Position numbers and translations under genes: made by a program. Below, one piece after another: positions 17,170-27,029 of a stretch of DNA of 64,000 nt. How positions within the stretch are numbered: position 1 is the first letter of the stretch; every line of letters begins with the position of its first letter. The stretch is from the NCBI RefSeq assembly GCF_022808675.1, contig NZ_JAKZKV010000008.1, forward strand, positions 66,711 through 130,710, given 5' to 3'. The DNA comes from Parabacteroides sp. FAFU027. GTDB lineage: Bacteria > Bacteroidota > Bacteroidia > Bacteroidales > UBA7332. The notes beneath the pieces were generated by a model. The model saw only the letters and a program-made list of their open reading frames with translations, did not search any database and was not told the origin of the DNA.

Positions 17170-19545
17170 CTACTTTTTAATCACCTTAAACGATTTCGTA
17201 AAGTTTGAACCAGACACCTGCACAAGATAGATATTCGGTTTTAAAGCGCCCCCCAGAGTCATTTCACTTTTGATCTCTGATTGTCCTACAGTTTCAACCT
17301 GTTGGCCCAGCATATCATAAACCGCAACACGAACAATCTGATCCGGATTTTCCAGTTTTATTCTGAAAGCTGAAGAATAGGGATTAGGATATATATTAAT
17401 TGCTTTGGAATCGACAGAAATATCCGATACATCGGAGACACTTTGATCATCCCAATATATAATACCGCCGCCACCGGTGTACACTCTCCCGAAAACGTTC
17501 ATATCGCCTACCAGCAATTCAAGTCCTCCGAATTGATGAGCATTATCGTTCATTCTCAACCAACTCACACCTTTGTCGGTAGACCTGAAAAGTCCAGTAA
17601 TTCCATTCACAGTTCCCCAGATAAAAATGGTCGGATAAGAAGCTCCGGTCGCTGCTTTTCCAAAGCCGATAGACCGGCAATAACTTACATTCGTTACTGT
17701 TTTATATGTTTTTCCATAGTCGGTTGAATACCGTAATCCGTTGGCTATTCGCGGAACCCATATATGCCCTTCGTTACCCGGTGCAGCGCGACAAATATTT
17801 GTTGTCCATGGATTGGAAGAACTCCCCGCACTCCCTGCAAATGCGAAACTGACACCTTTGTTTGAACTTACATACATTCCACCATTACTCGGGTTATAAA
17901 CGTAAAAGTAATTGCTGTTCACCGGATCTGCCACCGGAATTGCACCGGAAACAATAGCACCTGTCGATTTTGTCCATGTATTGCCATTATCGGTGCTGTA
18001 AAACAGCGAATCGCTCGGGCAGTGAAGTATCGTTCCGCCATCGGCACTTAGTGTAGCTCGTCCGCCCGAGCCCTTGGAAGTGGCACAGGCTGTCCAGTTA
18101 GCCCCCATATTAGTAGAATAATACACATGAGCATCTGCATCACTCGTTCTTACCAATTTATTTACATTGGCACTGGCATACGCAATGCTTCGGTTAGTGC
18201 CACTACCAGGTGTAAGAAACTGTTTCGGATATGCCGTCAAGTCGGTAAATAAAAAACCAGTCATATCTCCCATCGCGCAAATAAACGGACCGCCCGGAAC
18301 ACTTACACCATCCAAAAATGCAGTTTCTTCTATTCCGATGACATCGTAAAACCATGTTGGGTTGGTTGCTGTAATATCGGAAGTGGTAAAGATTCCGCCA
18401 CCGCCAACAACACGTACTTTTTTACTGTCAAACGGGTCGAAAACAGCACATTCTGCCCAATTATCCTGACCAGAAGCACACCCAATACCATTATTGTTAA
18501 ATTTGCTATTGGATCCATTCTTCAAAGTCCAGCTTGTACCTCCGTTGGTGGACAGGTAAACGAAATCGCCCCACGTTTTACCATATTGGTTATTCATATA
18601 AACTCCGGTAGTGGAAATCACCACCCTGTTTACATTTGCCGGATCGATATCGACACCGCCATAGGAAAGATAATATTGTGAAAACGTATATGGTGTAACA
18701 TCCTTCCATAAGCCTGTTGAAGTATTCAACTTGTATACCGCACCTTTGCCACTTGTACCCGGTCCTTCATTATCAGCGTAAGTGACGTACATAGTGGTAT
18801 CCTGAAGTACAGCTCTGTGCGGCATGTAAGTGGTAGTGGCAGACATTGGGGTAAATGTGGCTCCACCGTCGGTACTTTTATAAATATTATCACTTCCCGT
18901 GCGGGAAACTCCGAGATAAATTGTTTGAGTTGTACCGTTGGAAGCGGTAGTGGGGTCAAAAACCACAAAACAGATTCCATTGCCATTGGTAGTAGTGGTA
19001 ACCCCATTCCATGCTAACGACCAATTGACACCACCGTCGGTACTTTTCCAAAGCCCGTTGGCTCTCGTACCGCAAAAAAGGATATTGCTGTTGTTCGGAT
19101 CTACTGCAAGACGCTCGCCATTACCGCGCCCATATCCATTGCCATGCGCCTTGAATTTGGAGGTAACATCTACATAGGTAAACGTATTTCCTTTATCGGT
19201 TGATTTCAGAATAGCCGTTCTCCCGTTATTTACATAAGATGTGCCACACAGCATATAGATATTGTTGGGGTTCTGGTTGTCAATTGCCAAGGCCTCTACA
19301 CCATAGAAACCGCCTTCGGCTTCCGAAAACCAATCGAGCAACTGCACCCACTTGCTGTTTGCCGCATCCCAGCGATAAGCGCCGCCCACATCGGTACGGC
19401 AATAAATATCCCCGGTTGTTTTATGGCTGATAACGCCAGTCACAAAACCTCCGCCCCCGATTGCTACGTGTTTAAATGTGTACTGCGCAAAAGAAGAAAC
19501 AGAACAAACAAATAGGATTGTGAAAAGAATTAGATTTTTTTTCAT
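17170..19545 (-). CDS. GH74 xyloglucanase with T9SS sorting domain, copy 1
   Basis: 791 residues from MKKNLILFT, signal peptide ending SSFAQ. The mature protein starts YTFKHVAIGGGGFVTGVISH and has the repeated KSTDGG/STDNG-type turns of two seven-bladed beta-propellers. The GH74 signature RTDVGGAYRW contains Asp52, the expected general base. Asp502 in LSADGG is a candidate for the general acid in the second propeller (not certain). C-terminal residues about 715-791 (INIYPNPYSSAFRI to FKVIKK) are a T9SS type A sorting domain. Family role: endo-cleavage of the xyloglucan backbone; endo-processive or reducing-end specificity cannot be told here. Highly similar in layout to the GH74 at 29070. It lies 7 bp from the downstream end of the GH29 gene, so co-transcribed. 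Confidence 0.93.
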   Translation of the reverse strand: MKKNLILFTILFVCSVSSFAQYTFKHVAIGGGGFVTGVISHKTTGDIYCRTDVGGAYRWDAANSKWVQLLDWFSEAEGGFYGVEALAIDNQNPNNIYMLCGTSYVNNGRTAILKSTDKGNTFTYVDVTSKFKAHGNGYGRGNGERLAVDPNNSNILFCGTRANGLWKSTDGGVNWSLAWNGVTTTTNGNGICFVVFDPTTASNGTTQTIYLGVSRTGSDNIYKSTDGGATFTPMSATTTYMPHRAVLQDTTMYVTYADNEGPGTSGKGAVYKLNTSTGLWKDVTPYTFSQYYLSYGGVDIDPANVNRVVISTTGVYMNNQYGKTWGDFVYLSTNGGTSWTLKNGSNSKFNNNGIGCASGQDNWAECAVFDPFDSKKVRVVGGGGIFTTSDITATNPTWFYDVIGIEETAFLDGVSVPGGPFICAMGDMTGFLFTDLTAYPKQFLTPGSGTNRSIAYASANVNKLVRTSDADAHVYYSTNMGANWTACATSKGSGGRATLSADGGTILHCPSDSLFYSTDNGNTWTKSTGAIVSGAIPVADPVNSNYFYVYNPSNGGMYVSSNKGVSFAFAGSAGSSSNPWTTNICRAAPGNEGHIWVPRIANGLRYSTDYGKTYKTVTNVSYCRSIGFGKAATGASYPTIFIWGTVNGITGLFRSTDKGVSWLRMNDNAHQFGGLELLVGDMNVFGRVYTGGGGIIYWDDQSVSDVSDISVDSKAINIYPNPYSSAFRIKLENPDQIVRVAVYDMLGQQVETVGQSEIKSEMTLGGALKPNIYLVQVSGSNFTKSFKVIKK

Positions 19546-19564
19546 GATTATTATCAATGTTTAT

Positions 19565-21646
19565 TTACTCTGTTATCACATCCACTTCGGCATACCCCGC
19601 TACATTATCGCCAAAAGTGTTTTTCAAAGCACGGAGTTTGATATATCGAGCCATTACCGGGGTGAATTTTTTGGTCTGTAACAATGGATTGTTTTTGATA
19701 TTGGAAAATTCGCCTTGATCCGCAATTTTCCAATTCATATTATCGTCCGACACATAAAACTCGTAAGTGGTAATAATACCTGAACTCCATTTATTCTGAT
19801 CGGGCAGGTATTTGAACCCGGATACATTGTATTCATTTCCTAAATCAATCACCAAGTCAATTGGCATTTTTTTGCCATCTCTCTGATGCCATACGCTGGC
19901 TGGATCTCCATCAATAACGGCAGAAGCCCTTTCATCAGTAATTCCGACAAGCTTCCAGTTTTTTCTGGAAATGTCAAATTTCTCCAAAGCCACCGGGCTG
20001 CTTTTGCGTGAAGCAGGATCGTAGGAGATGGCCTTCACGGTCACCTTCCCGTCTGCTGTGAAAGGGCCTGTATATTTGGTTGAGTTTGAAGTCGGTACGC
20101 TGCCGTCTAATGTATAATAGAATATCGGGCCGATATCATTTGTAATTATTGCCACTTGGCCTGATTGGTTTCGGGTAATAACGGGAGCATAGAGGAATAC
20201 CGGCGCATTATACACACCAATATTCGAAATGACCGGGCAGCATTTTGAGTCGGTAATACTGAAACGCACCTGCGTAGCCTTTACGGCCGGAAAACGAAGG
20301 ATACGTTTGTAACCGATGGTGGTCGCCTTGGCCAGTTCTTTCCAGTTTCCGTCCACAAGAGCTTCTACCTTGAAGGCTTTTACACGCTGCCCTAATCGAA
20401 TATATTCCTGCGCCAGAAAACGATTGAATATCGTTGGTTTACCCAAATCGATGGTCAACGAAGCTGTCTTCGTATTGTCATCGGTTGCCCAATAAGTATT
20501 TTTGTTTCCGTCAAGAGCCATCGAAGCGGCAAATTTGCCTGATTTTCCACGCACGTTCGATGCTTTTGCATTTTTATTGAGTGCAAGATTAACCGCAAAC
20601 GACTCTTTTACCGCTTTGGCAAATTCAATCCCATTCTTTTCGTCTGTCGGGTGGATCAAGCCATTGGGCATGATAGGGAAATTGAGCAACATAGTTCCAT
20701 TGCGACCTATTGAATTGTAGTACAAATCCATCAGTTGAGGAACGGTCTTCACTTTATCATCTTCGTTCGGATGATAGAACCATTCGGGACGGATAGAGGT
20801 ATTTACCTCAGCCATGACCCATTTATTGCCGGTTTCGAGGCCGAAATGCAACATATTCCAGCTAACATCACCGGTCGCATTTAATAAGCTCCAGTTGGTT
20901 TCGCCCACATTTCCTTCTTCGGTACCCACCCAACGCAGATCGCCACGGTCACCGCCATCATTCCAGATCACACATTTGGGCTGCAGCTTGTGAATCAGGG
21001 CATAGGTATTTTTCCAATCGTAATAAGTTTTCGCATCAATCTTGCGGGTCTCGTTGGCTCCGCCGTAGTATCCGTCGCCCCCGTTGGCTCCATCGAACCA
21101 AATTTCAAAAACCTCGCCATAATTGGTCAGCAGTTCGGTGAGCTGGTTACGGAAATAGGTGATGTATTCCGGTTTTCCGTAATCCTTGCTATTTCTGTCC
21201 CAAGGCGACAGGTAAACCCCGAATTTCAGCCCATATTCTTTGCAGGCATCGGCCATTTCGCGCACCATATCGCCTTTGCCGTTTTTCCACGGGGCGTTTT
21301 TTACTGAATATTCGGTGTACTTGGATGGCCACAGACAGAAACCACAGTGGTGTTTGGCAGTGATGATAATCCCTTTCATCCCCGATTCTTTGCAAATACG
21401 CGCCCACTGGCGGCAATCGGCTTGCTGCGGATTAAAAAGCTTCACATCTTCGTTGCCAAAACCCCACGACTGGTCGGTGTACGTGTTAAGCGAGAAATGA
21501 ACGAAAGCGTAACTTTCCATTTCCTGCACCCGCATTTGGTTCTCTGTTGGAGTAGGGCCACAAGGGATTGGCTTACCGGTTTGGGCATTCGAAACACCCG
21601 TAAAAAACAAGGAAATCAAAATTCCCACAAAAATTTTCTTCGTCAT
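19565..21646 (-). CDS. GH29 alpha-L-fucosidase with two F5/8-type C domains
   Basis: 693 residues, signal peptide ending GVSNAQ. The catalytic barrel covers about residues 25-345 with HFSLNTYTDQSWGFG, ITAKHHCGFCLWPS and nucleophile Asp185 in EIWFDGANG. Then follow an F5/8-type C (CBM32-like) domain (about 350-470), a chitobiase/hexosaminidase C-terminal-like Ig domain (about 490-560, YTLDGSVPTSNS) and a second F5/8-type C domain (about 570-690). This layout and the WGFGNED segment match the GH29 branch acting on alpha-1,3/1,4-fucose, in contrast to the shorter GH29 copies at 47294 and 56134. No sorting tail, so periplasmic or outer-membrane associated by other means. Substrate is inferred; a fucosylated side chain other than the Fuc-1,2-Gal of xyloglucan is possible. 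Confidence 0.9.
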   Translation of the reverse strand: MTKKIFVGILISLFFTGVSNAQTGKPIPCGPTPTENQMRVQEMESYAFVHFSLNTYTDQSWGFGNEDVKLFNPQQADCRQWARICKESGMKGIIITAKHHCGFCLWPSKYTEYSVKNAPWKNGKGDMVREMADACKEYGLKFGVYLSPWDRNSKDYGKPEYITYFRNQLTELLTNYGEVFEIWFDGANGGDGYYGGANETRKIDAKTYYDWKNTYALIHKLQPKCVIWNDGGDRGDLRWVGTEEGNVGETNWSLLNATGDVSWNMLHFGLETGNKWVMAEVNTSIRPEWFYHPNEDDKVKTVPQLMDLYYNSIGRNGTMLLNFPIMPNGLIHPTDEKNGIEFAKAVKESFAVNLALNKNAKASNVRGKSGKFAASMALDGNKNTYWATDDNTKTASLTIDLGKPTIFNRFLAQEYIRLGQRVKAFKVEALVDGNWKELAKATTIGYKRILRFPAVKATQVRFSITDSKCCPVISNIGVYNAPVFLYAPVITRNQSGQVAIITNDIGPIFYYTLDGSVPTSNSTKYTGPFTADGKVTVKAISYDPASRKSSPVALEKFDISRKNWKLVGITDERASAVIDGDPASVWHQRDGKKMPIDLVIDLGNEYNVSGFKYLPDQNKWSSGIITTYEFYVSDDNMNWKIADQGEFSNIKNNPLLQTKKFTPVMARYIKLRALKNTFGDNVAGYAEVDVITE

Positions 21647-21737
21647 AAAACAATAACCTATTTATTCGATATGCATTAGTACGTTCTTACACAAATATTC
21701 TTGAGAAACATTCGCATTTCAAAACAGATCAGGTGTA

Positions 21738-24149
21738 TTACTTCTTACCTGAAACCGCAACCTTTTTAACTTGAAATTGCGTAGCGTTGCTAATTTTCAC
21801 CAAACACACTCCCTCCGGAATGGCAACTGGTATTGAGAGCTTCGGCATCCCATCACAGGGTTTTGACAAAAGCAACTTGCCCATCATATCAAAAATTTCA
21901 ATCTTATTAAAATCAAAACCATTTGTTTTTATTTCCAATTTGCTTGAAGATGGATTAAAATAGACCTGCGTGCCCTCAGCATTCACTTGGGCAAGTCCGG
22001 TATTCAGTGCTTTTACATCCATGTAGTTGAAATTAAACCCTGTTGTTTTAGCAACCACTTTAAGATAATGCTTGCCCGGGTTGGCGGTCAGCTTCATATC
22101 AGTAGATTGAAACACCTGCCAATCGCCTGTAGCTGGCACATTAAAGCTTCCTCCTTTGACTCCATCGAGATAATAATCGATAGCACCACCGGCACTTGGA
22201 GCTGAAAGTCGGAACGAAATCTGAAAATCCTTGCCTGTAGATGTGTTATCAATGGTATATTCTGCCCAATCACCTGTTGCGATATATCCCATATTTTGTC
22301 CACCTCCGGTATCCGTGGTGGTTTCGGCTTGCATACCCGATTTGAATGCAAAGTTTTCTGCTTCAATTCTTCCGGGAATAGTTATCCAGTTGGTAGCCTG
22401 AACATCACTTTGGGCTACCAATCGGGTAAAAGCGGTTAGCGTGCCATTATCTTCAGCTTTAACTGTACCGGGAATATAGGTTACCCGCACCGTATCTCCG
22501 TAATGGGTTGCATCGGTTAGTTTGAAGATGATGGAACTGTCCTGAGCAGAAAACGATTTGACGACACAACGGGCAGTAAAGTTTTTAATAATTGCCATCG
22601 ACGTGAGCTGCGCCGTAGTCAACAGCATCGGTTTTGAAAATTTCACATTTAAAGTAATGCCATCTGCATTTAATTTAGCTGATTTAGCTGTTGCAGGTAG
22701 CCCATTGGCCACGTTAGTTACCTGAAACGAAGTAACAGGCTTCAGCAAACCACTATCCACCGAAGCTACATTTACACCCGAATATGCCAGTGTTAATTGA
22801 TAATCTCTGTACACTTTCTGACCTAAAGTCATTATTAAAATGGTAGAATCTGTTTTTGAAACAATACATTTAGATAAAGTTATTGCCTGATTGCCGTTGT
22901 AAGCCGCCGAAAGGGCAAATCCGTCCAACGAGGTTGGCAACAACATTTTCTTATTCAACTTGACTTTCAAAGTATCACCTCCTGTATTTGTACTAACCTC
23001 TAATATGTGGGGATAAGAACCTGTAAGTGCATTATCCACCGGTTTATCATTGAAATTCGCCATTTTTTTGCCAAGTCGCGACCAAACATTACCATTGTTG
23101 TAGGACAGCAAAATTTCATCAGACTTAATAACATTGCTCTGTAAATTGATGGCTAACTTATTTGAATCAGACAACACAACATTACTTACAGCCACCGTTT
23201 GATTGTTCACTTTCACAGTGAAGCCTTTAAAGTTCACAGAATCAGCAATTGAAGCACTCAGGGTGAGGTTGATTTGTTTCGGATTGTTGTTTGAAACGGC
23301 GGCCGACACGAACTCCGCCACACCAATTTTCAGGGAGTATCGGCTACAAAAGTTCCAGATTTCCTGACTGGAAACCACACCACCAGTACCATTAGAATAC
23401 CAGTGATCTACTCCGTTAACACCTATAAATACAACCTCAACACCTTCTTTTCCTGGTCCATAATATTTCTTTATTGACAACATATCAGAAAATGGATTTG
23501 TTACAACGGCTGGTGGGCAACCATTTCTTTTAACCCAGGCATCAATATGAGTTTGTACATTGCTATAAGGTACAAAATTATCATTCATACCATGTAGATG
23601 TATTATCGGAATTGGTCGTGAACTAACGGCATTAGGTCCACTCATCAGATAGCCGCTAACCGGTGCAATTGCGGCAATTTTATCGGCTATTTTGGTTGCA
23701 GCATAATAACACATCATGCCGCCCATCGAAAAACCTGAAAGATAAACACGGTCACGGTCAATACCGTAGCGTTTATACATTTCATTAATAATTGCCAGAA
23801 TAAAATCAATATCACTCGTACCATTCAAATCCCACGTAGTGCCGATTGATTGAGGGTAAACCAGAATAAAGCCATTGGCATCTGCAACCGGCTGAAATGA
23901 AGTTTGATTTTTTTGGTCGTTCATCGTTTGACCCATCCCGTGCATCGTAATTATTAGGGGGCAATTTTGTTTAATGCCTGATGGTGCATAAACAATCATC
24001 TGGCGGGTAGTTGAACCCACTTGTAAGGTTTGTTCTTCCTGTGCATTCACACATAAAGGGAATAGTAAAAGTACTGTGAGTGCTATGAAAAAAGACTTTG
24101 TTACATTTCGAAAATGAGACATTGATTTGTTTGAGTTTGATGATTTCAT
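21738..24149 (-). CDS. CE1-like esterase with Ig-like repeats, CBM6 and T9SS tail
   Basis: 803 residues; the signal peptide ends CVNAQ (start at 24149, or MSHFRN ten residues in). Residues about 38-275 form a PHB-depolymerase/CE1-type alpha/beta hydrolase with HGMGQT, nucleophile Ser141 in SGFSMGG, and His249 in VDHWYSN. Three repeats of a SwmB-like Ig domain follow (about 275-585), each with a pattern such as LNADGITLNVKFSKPM. A CBM6-like module (about 595-720) begins IPGRIEAENFAF and includes GDWAEYTI. The end (FNPSSSKLEIK onward) is a sorting-domain-like tail. Known family members are acetylxylan or feruloyl esterases. Here a surface-anchored deacetylase for polymeric hemicellulose is inferred. 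The Ig stack probably acts as a spacer. Confidence 0.82.
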   Translation of the reverse strand: MKSSNSNKSMSHFRNVTKSFFIALTVLLLFPLCVNAQEEQTLQVGSTTRQMIVYAPSGIKQNCPLIITMHGMGQTMNDQKNQTSFQPVADANGFILVYPQSIGTTWDLNGTSDIDFILAIINEMYKRYGIDRDRVYLSGFSMGGMMCYYAATKIADKIAAIAPVSGYLMSGPNAVSSRPIPIIHLHGMNDNFVPYSNVQTHIDAWVKRNGCPPAVVTNPFSDMLSIKKYYGPGKEGVEVVFIGVNGVDHWYSNGTGGVVSSQEIWNFCSRYSLKIGVAEFVSAAVSNNNPKQINLTLSASIADSVNFKGFTVKVNNQTVAVSNVVLSDSNKLAINLQSNVIKSDEILLSYNNGNVWSRLGKKMANFNDKPVDNALTGSYPHILEVSTNTGGDTLKVKLNKKMLLPTSLDGFALSAAYNGNQAITLSKCIVSKTDSTILIMTLGQKVYRDYQLTLAYSGVNVASVDSGLLKPVTSFQVTNVANGLPATAKSAKLNADGITLNVKFSKPMLLTTAQLTSMAIIKNFTARCVVKSFSAQDSSIIFKLTDATHYGDTVRVTYIPGTVKAEDNGTLTAFTRLVAQSDVQATNWITIPGRIEAENFAFKSGMQAETTTDTGGGQNMGYIATGDWAEYTIDNTSTGKDFQISFRLSAPSAGGAIDYYLDGVKGGSFNVPATGDWQVFQSTDMKLTANPGKHYLKVVAKTTGFNFNYMDVKALNTGLAQVNAEGTQVYFNPSSSKLEIKTNGFDFNKIEIFDMMGKLLLSKPCDGMPKLSIPVAIPEGVCLVKISNATQFQVKKVAVSGKK

Positions 24150-24324
24150 GATTTTATTAGTATTTATTCTAATGATATATTCAAATATGCAATGTAAACA
24201 ATGAGTTGCACATTGTAATTATTAACGAATTCTCAATTTAGCCGATATAGATTCATTGGCTGCTACTGGCTGACTCACAACATTCGGTGTGACAATTGAA
24301 AAATATATTTAGAATTGGAATGGA

Positions 24325-24353
24325 TTTGGTTGATGGCAAAGCCGTCAGCCAAA
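24325..24353 (-). terminator. Hairpin after GH2 gene
   Basis: Arms 24325-24337 (TTTGGTTGATGGC) and 24341-24353 pair over 13 bp with two wobble differences and a 3-nt loop. It is about 25 bp past the GH2 stop. The U-tract is weak. Confidence 0.65.
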
Positions 24354-24377
24354 CTGTTATAGACAGGTCATATCCAA

Positions 24378-26801
24378 CTATTGATTCGCATTATTTGTTT
24401 TAATATTCAATATCGCATTCTCTATTCCCGGAGAATTTACTATTAGTTTAATTTCGCCTGCTTTTTGCGTGCTCTTAACCACTACCTGCGCTCTGCCTTT
24501 CCAGGCCTTACGGGTATTACCAACATAAGGATCGGTGTCTCTTACATCGGCATTGCCCACTCCGGCAATTGTTCCTTCTCCTTCCACTTTAAAATTCAGG
24601 CGATTGTTGGCATTGGGTTGTTGCACTCCGTTTTTATCCGTTAACTCAACGGTTACAAATATCAAATCCTGACCATTGGCAGTCATTTCCTTTCTATCAG
24701 CAGTTAATTTGATTGCTGCTGCTTCGCCGGCAGTTTTTAGAAGCGTTGACTCAATTTCTTTGCCGTTATCAACACCAACAGCTTTGAGCACTCCGGCAGC
24801 ATAAGGCACTGTGAAGGTTGCTTTAAATTGTTGATCGCGACCAACAGATTGTTCTCCAATCAGCTTATCGTTAAGGTAAAGTCTTACTTTCGAATATTTC
24901 GAATAGACTTCTACCTGAACACTTCGTCCTTCAAACCCCGGCCATGTCCAGCTCTCCCAGGTTGGATAAACCGACCACCAGGTTTCTTTAATTTCAAGCG
25001 GTTCGGGAGCCGGCTCGCGCACAGCCATATAGAGTTTCTGATTGTCGTTGTACAACATACTACGATAGTGAGAGATAGGTTTCCGCCAACCGATCAAATC
25101 AATATCACCACAATAGGCCGCATGAATGGGGAACATATCGTTGTCCCAGTTTTCGCCCGGTACTTCGCCCGAATAATAATAGCGACCAATGCCCGATTCG
25201 CCCAGATAGTCGATGGCTGTCCAAACAATATCGCCCAACACATAGCTATTATCGTGTACCAATTTCCAGTTCACAAAAGCATCTTTGGGATAGGATTCGG
25301 TCTGAACAATCATGCGCGATGGCACCCGTTTATGATCATCTGGAGCTGCAAACAAGTGGTAATTGTAACCAACCACATCATGCACTGCCATCAGGGAGTC
25401 CATGATAGTCCAGTCCTTACCATTCTCTACAATGGCCGAGGTTATCGGACGGGTATTATCCATCTTTTTTAGCGCATCAATCAGCATAGTCGCTGTTTTT
25501 ACCGCTTCAGGTTTACCGCGTTCAGGAATTTCGTTGCCAATGCTCCACATGAAAATAGATGGGTGGTTGCGGTCGCGCAGCACCATAGCCTGCAAATCGC
25601 GCTCCCACCATTGGTTGAAATACACCGAATAATCATTCGGATTTTTCCCTATTGTCCAGCAATCGAACGATTCGTCCATCACCAACAAGCCTAAACGGTC
25701 GCATGCATCCAAAAAAGCTTCAGAAGGCGTATTGTGAGAAGTTCTTACCACATTAAAACCGCCTGCTTTGAGCAATTCGATTTTTCGCTCTTCGGCACGG
25801 TCGTAAGCTGCTGAACCTAAGCAGCCATTTTCGTGGTGTACACATCCACCGTTTATCTTCAGGGGTTTTCCATTGAGTTGAAATCCATTTTCGGCACTGA
25901 ATTTCAGGCTACGAATACCAAATGTGGTTTTCGAGTTGTCAATAATTTTATTGCTACTTATCAACTGAATCTGCGCCTGATACAAATCGGGCGATTCGGG
26001 CGACCAGAGCAAAGGATTTGCCACCGGAATAAGCTGAAAAACGTCTTTCTGCCCATTAGCCGAAAGCTGAACCTTTACACTTTTGCTTCCGGCAACTTTC
26101 CCGCTTTTGTTCCACAAAGTGGTTTTTAAGGTAATATTTTGAGGGATTGCGCTTACGTTTTTCACAATCGTTTTCACCTGTACGCTTGCCTTTTTCGGGC
26201 TAACTTCGGGTGTAGTTACAGCAACGCCCCAATGCGCCACATGCACCGGATCTGTTACCTGCATCCACACATGGCGATAAATGCCCGAACCGCTATACCA
26301 ACGGCTATTCAGGTGTTTTGAATTATCTACGCGTACGGCAATTACATTTGTTTTGCCAAAATCAAGATAAGAGCTAAGATCGTAGATGAATGATGAATAA
26401 CCGTAAGGATGAACACCTAACGATTTGCCATTTATAAATACTTCGGAATTCATATATACCCCTTCAAAATAAACGGATACTGACTTGCCCTTCCAATCAA
26501 TGGGAGTCTGAAATGTTTTTCGATACCAACCGATGCCAGCAGGGAAATAACCGCCGGCACCTTTTGTGGGATTTTTAGGATTCACTCTTCCTTCAATACT
26601 CCAATCGTGAGGTAAGTCCAGACTTCGCCATGAGGCATCGTTGAAGTTTTTTTGTTTCGCAGCGACTGTATCGCCCAAAAAGAATTTCCAATCGTAATCG
26701 AAAAGTTGTTTTCTTTCCAGATTGGTTTGCGCAAAAATTGAAAATATGCAAATAAACAGCAGGCAAAACAACGCTTTAGCTCTAAAAAAGATTTTATCCA
26801 T
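24378..26801 (-). CDS. GH2 beta-galactosidase (DUF4982 type)
   Basis: About 807 residues from MDKIFFRAK; signal peptide ending FSIFAQ. Order: sugar-binding jelly roll (about 30-175), Ig-like domain, TIM barrel (about 290-580), DUF4982-like domain (about 595-665), C-terminal GH2 Ig-like domain (about 690-800). Acid/base Glu424 in SIGNEIPE; nucleophile Glu502 in VQTESYP. This five-domain architecture is common among Bacteroidota PUL beta-galactosidases, including the type found in the Bacteroides ovatus xyloglucan locus (from memory, not searched). Proposed role: removing beta-galactose from xyloglucan oligosaccharides in the periplasm. Flanked on both sides by terminator-like hairpins, so possibly a single-gene transcript. 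Confidence 0.9.
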   Translation of the reverse strand: MDKIFFRAKALFCLLFICIFSIFAQTNLERKQLFDYDWKFFLGDTVAAKQKNFNDASWRSLDLPHDWSIEGRVNPKNPTKGAGGYFPAGIGWYRKTFQTPIDWKGKSVSVYFEGVYMNSEVFINGKSLGVHPYGYSSFIYDLSSYLDFGKTNVIAVRVDNSKHLNSRWYSGSGIYRHVWMQVTDPVHVAHWGVAVTTPEVSPKKASVQVKTIVKNVSAIPQNITLKTTLWNKSGKVAGSKSVKVQLSANGQKDVFQLIPVANPLLWSPESPDLYQAQIQLISSNKIIDNSKTTFGIRSLKFSAENGFQLNGKPLKINGGCVHHENGCLGSAAYDRAEERKIELLKAGGFNVVRTSHNTPSEAFLDACDRLGLLVMDESFDCWTIGKNPNDYSVYFNQWWERDLQAMVLRDRNHPSIFMWSIGNEIPERGKPEAVKTATMLIDALKKMDNTRPITSAIVENGKDWTIMDSLMAVHDVVGYNYHLFAAPDDHKRVPSRMIVQTESYPKDAFVNWKLVHDNSYVLGDIVWTAIDYLGESGIGRYYYSGEVPGENWDNDMFPIHAAYCGDIDLIGWRKPISHYRSMLYNDNQKLYMAVREPAPEPLEIKETWWSVYPTWESWTWPGFEGRSVQVEVYSKYSKVRLYLNDKLIGEQSVGRDQQFKATFTVPYAAGVLKAVGVDNGKEIESTLLKTAGEAAAIKLTADRKEMTANGQDLIFVTVELTDKNGVQQPNANNRLNFKVEGEGTIAGVGNADVRDTDPYVGNTRKAWKGRAQVVVKSTQKAGEIKLIVNSPGIENAILNIKTNNANQ

Positions 26802-26950
26802 TCTATTGTTTATCACAGTTATAATTGAATTAATTCCGTTGTATTACCGGTGTTAGTAACCTAAACTATATCCTGAAAACTGAAGTTTTAATCGATTTGA
26901 TCAAAGAAATTATATACTCTTTCCCTGTTGTATAATTGAAAAATAAAAGG

Positions 26951-26971
26951 GTGAAACCTTCGAGGTTTTAC
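26951..26971 (-). terminator. Hairpin terminator after GH51-like gene
   Basis: Arms GTGAAACCT (26951-26959) and AGGTTTTAC (26963-26971) with a TCG loop. The minus strand continues CCTTTTATTTTTC. It lies about 60 bp past the stop at 27030. Confidence 0.75.
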
Positions 26972-27029
26972 AACCCCAAAGGTATTAGGTACAATAAAAC
27001 AATCAGGCTATTATTAGTACTAAGTTGCT

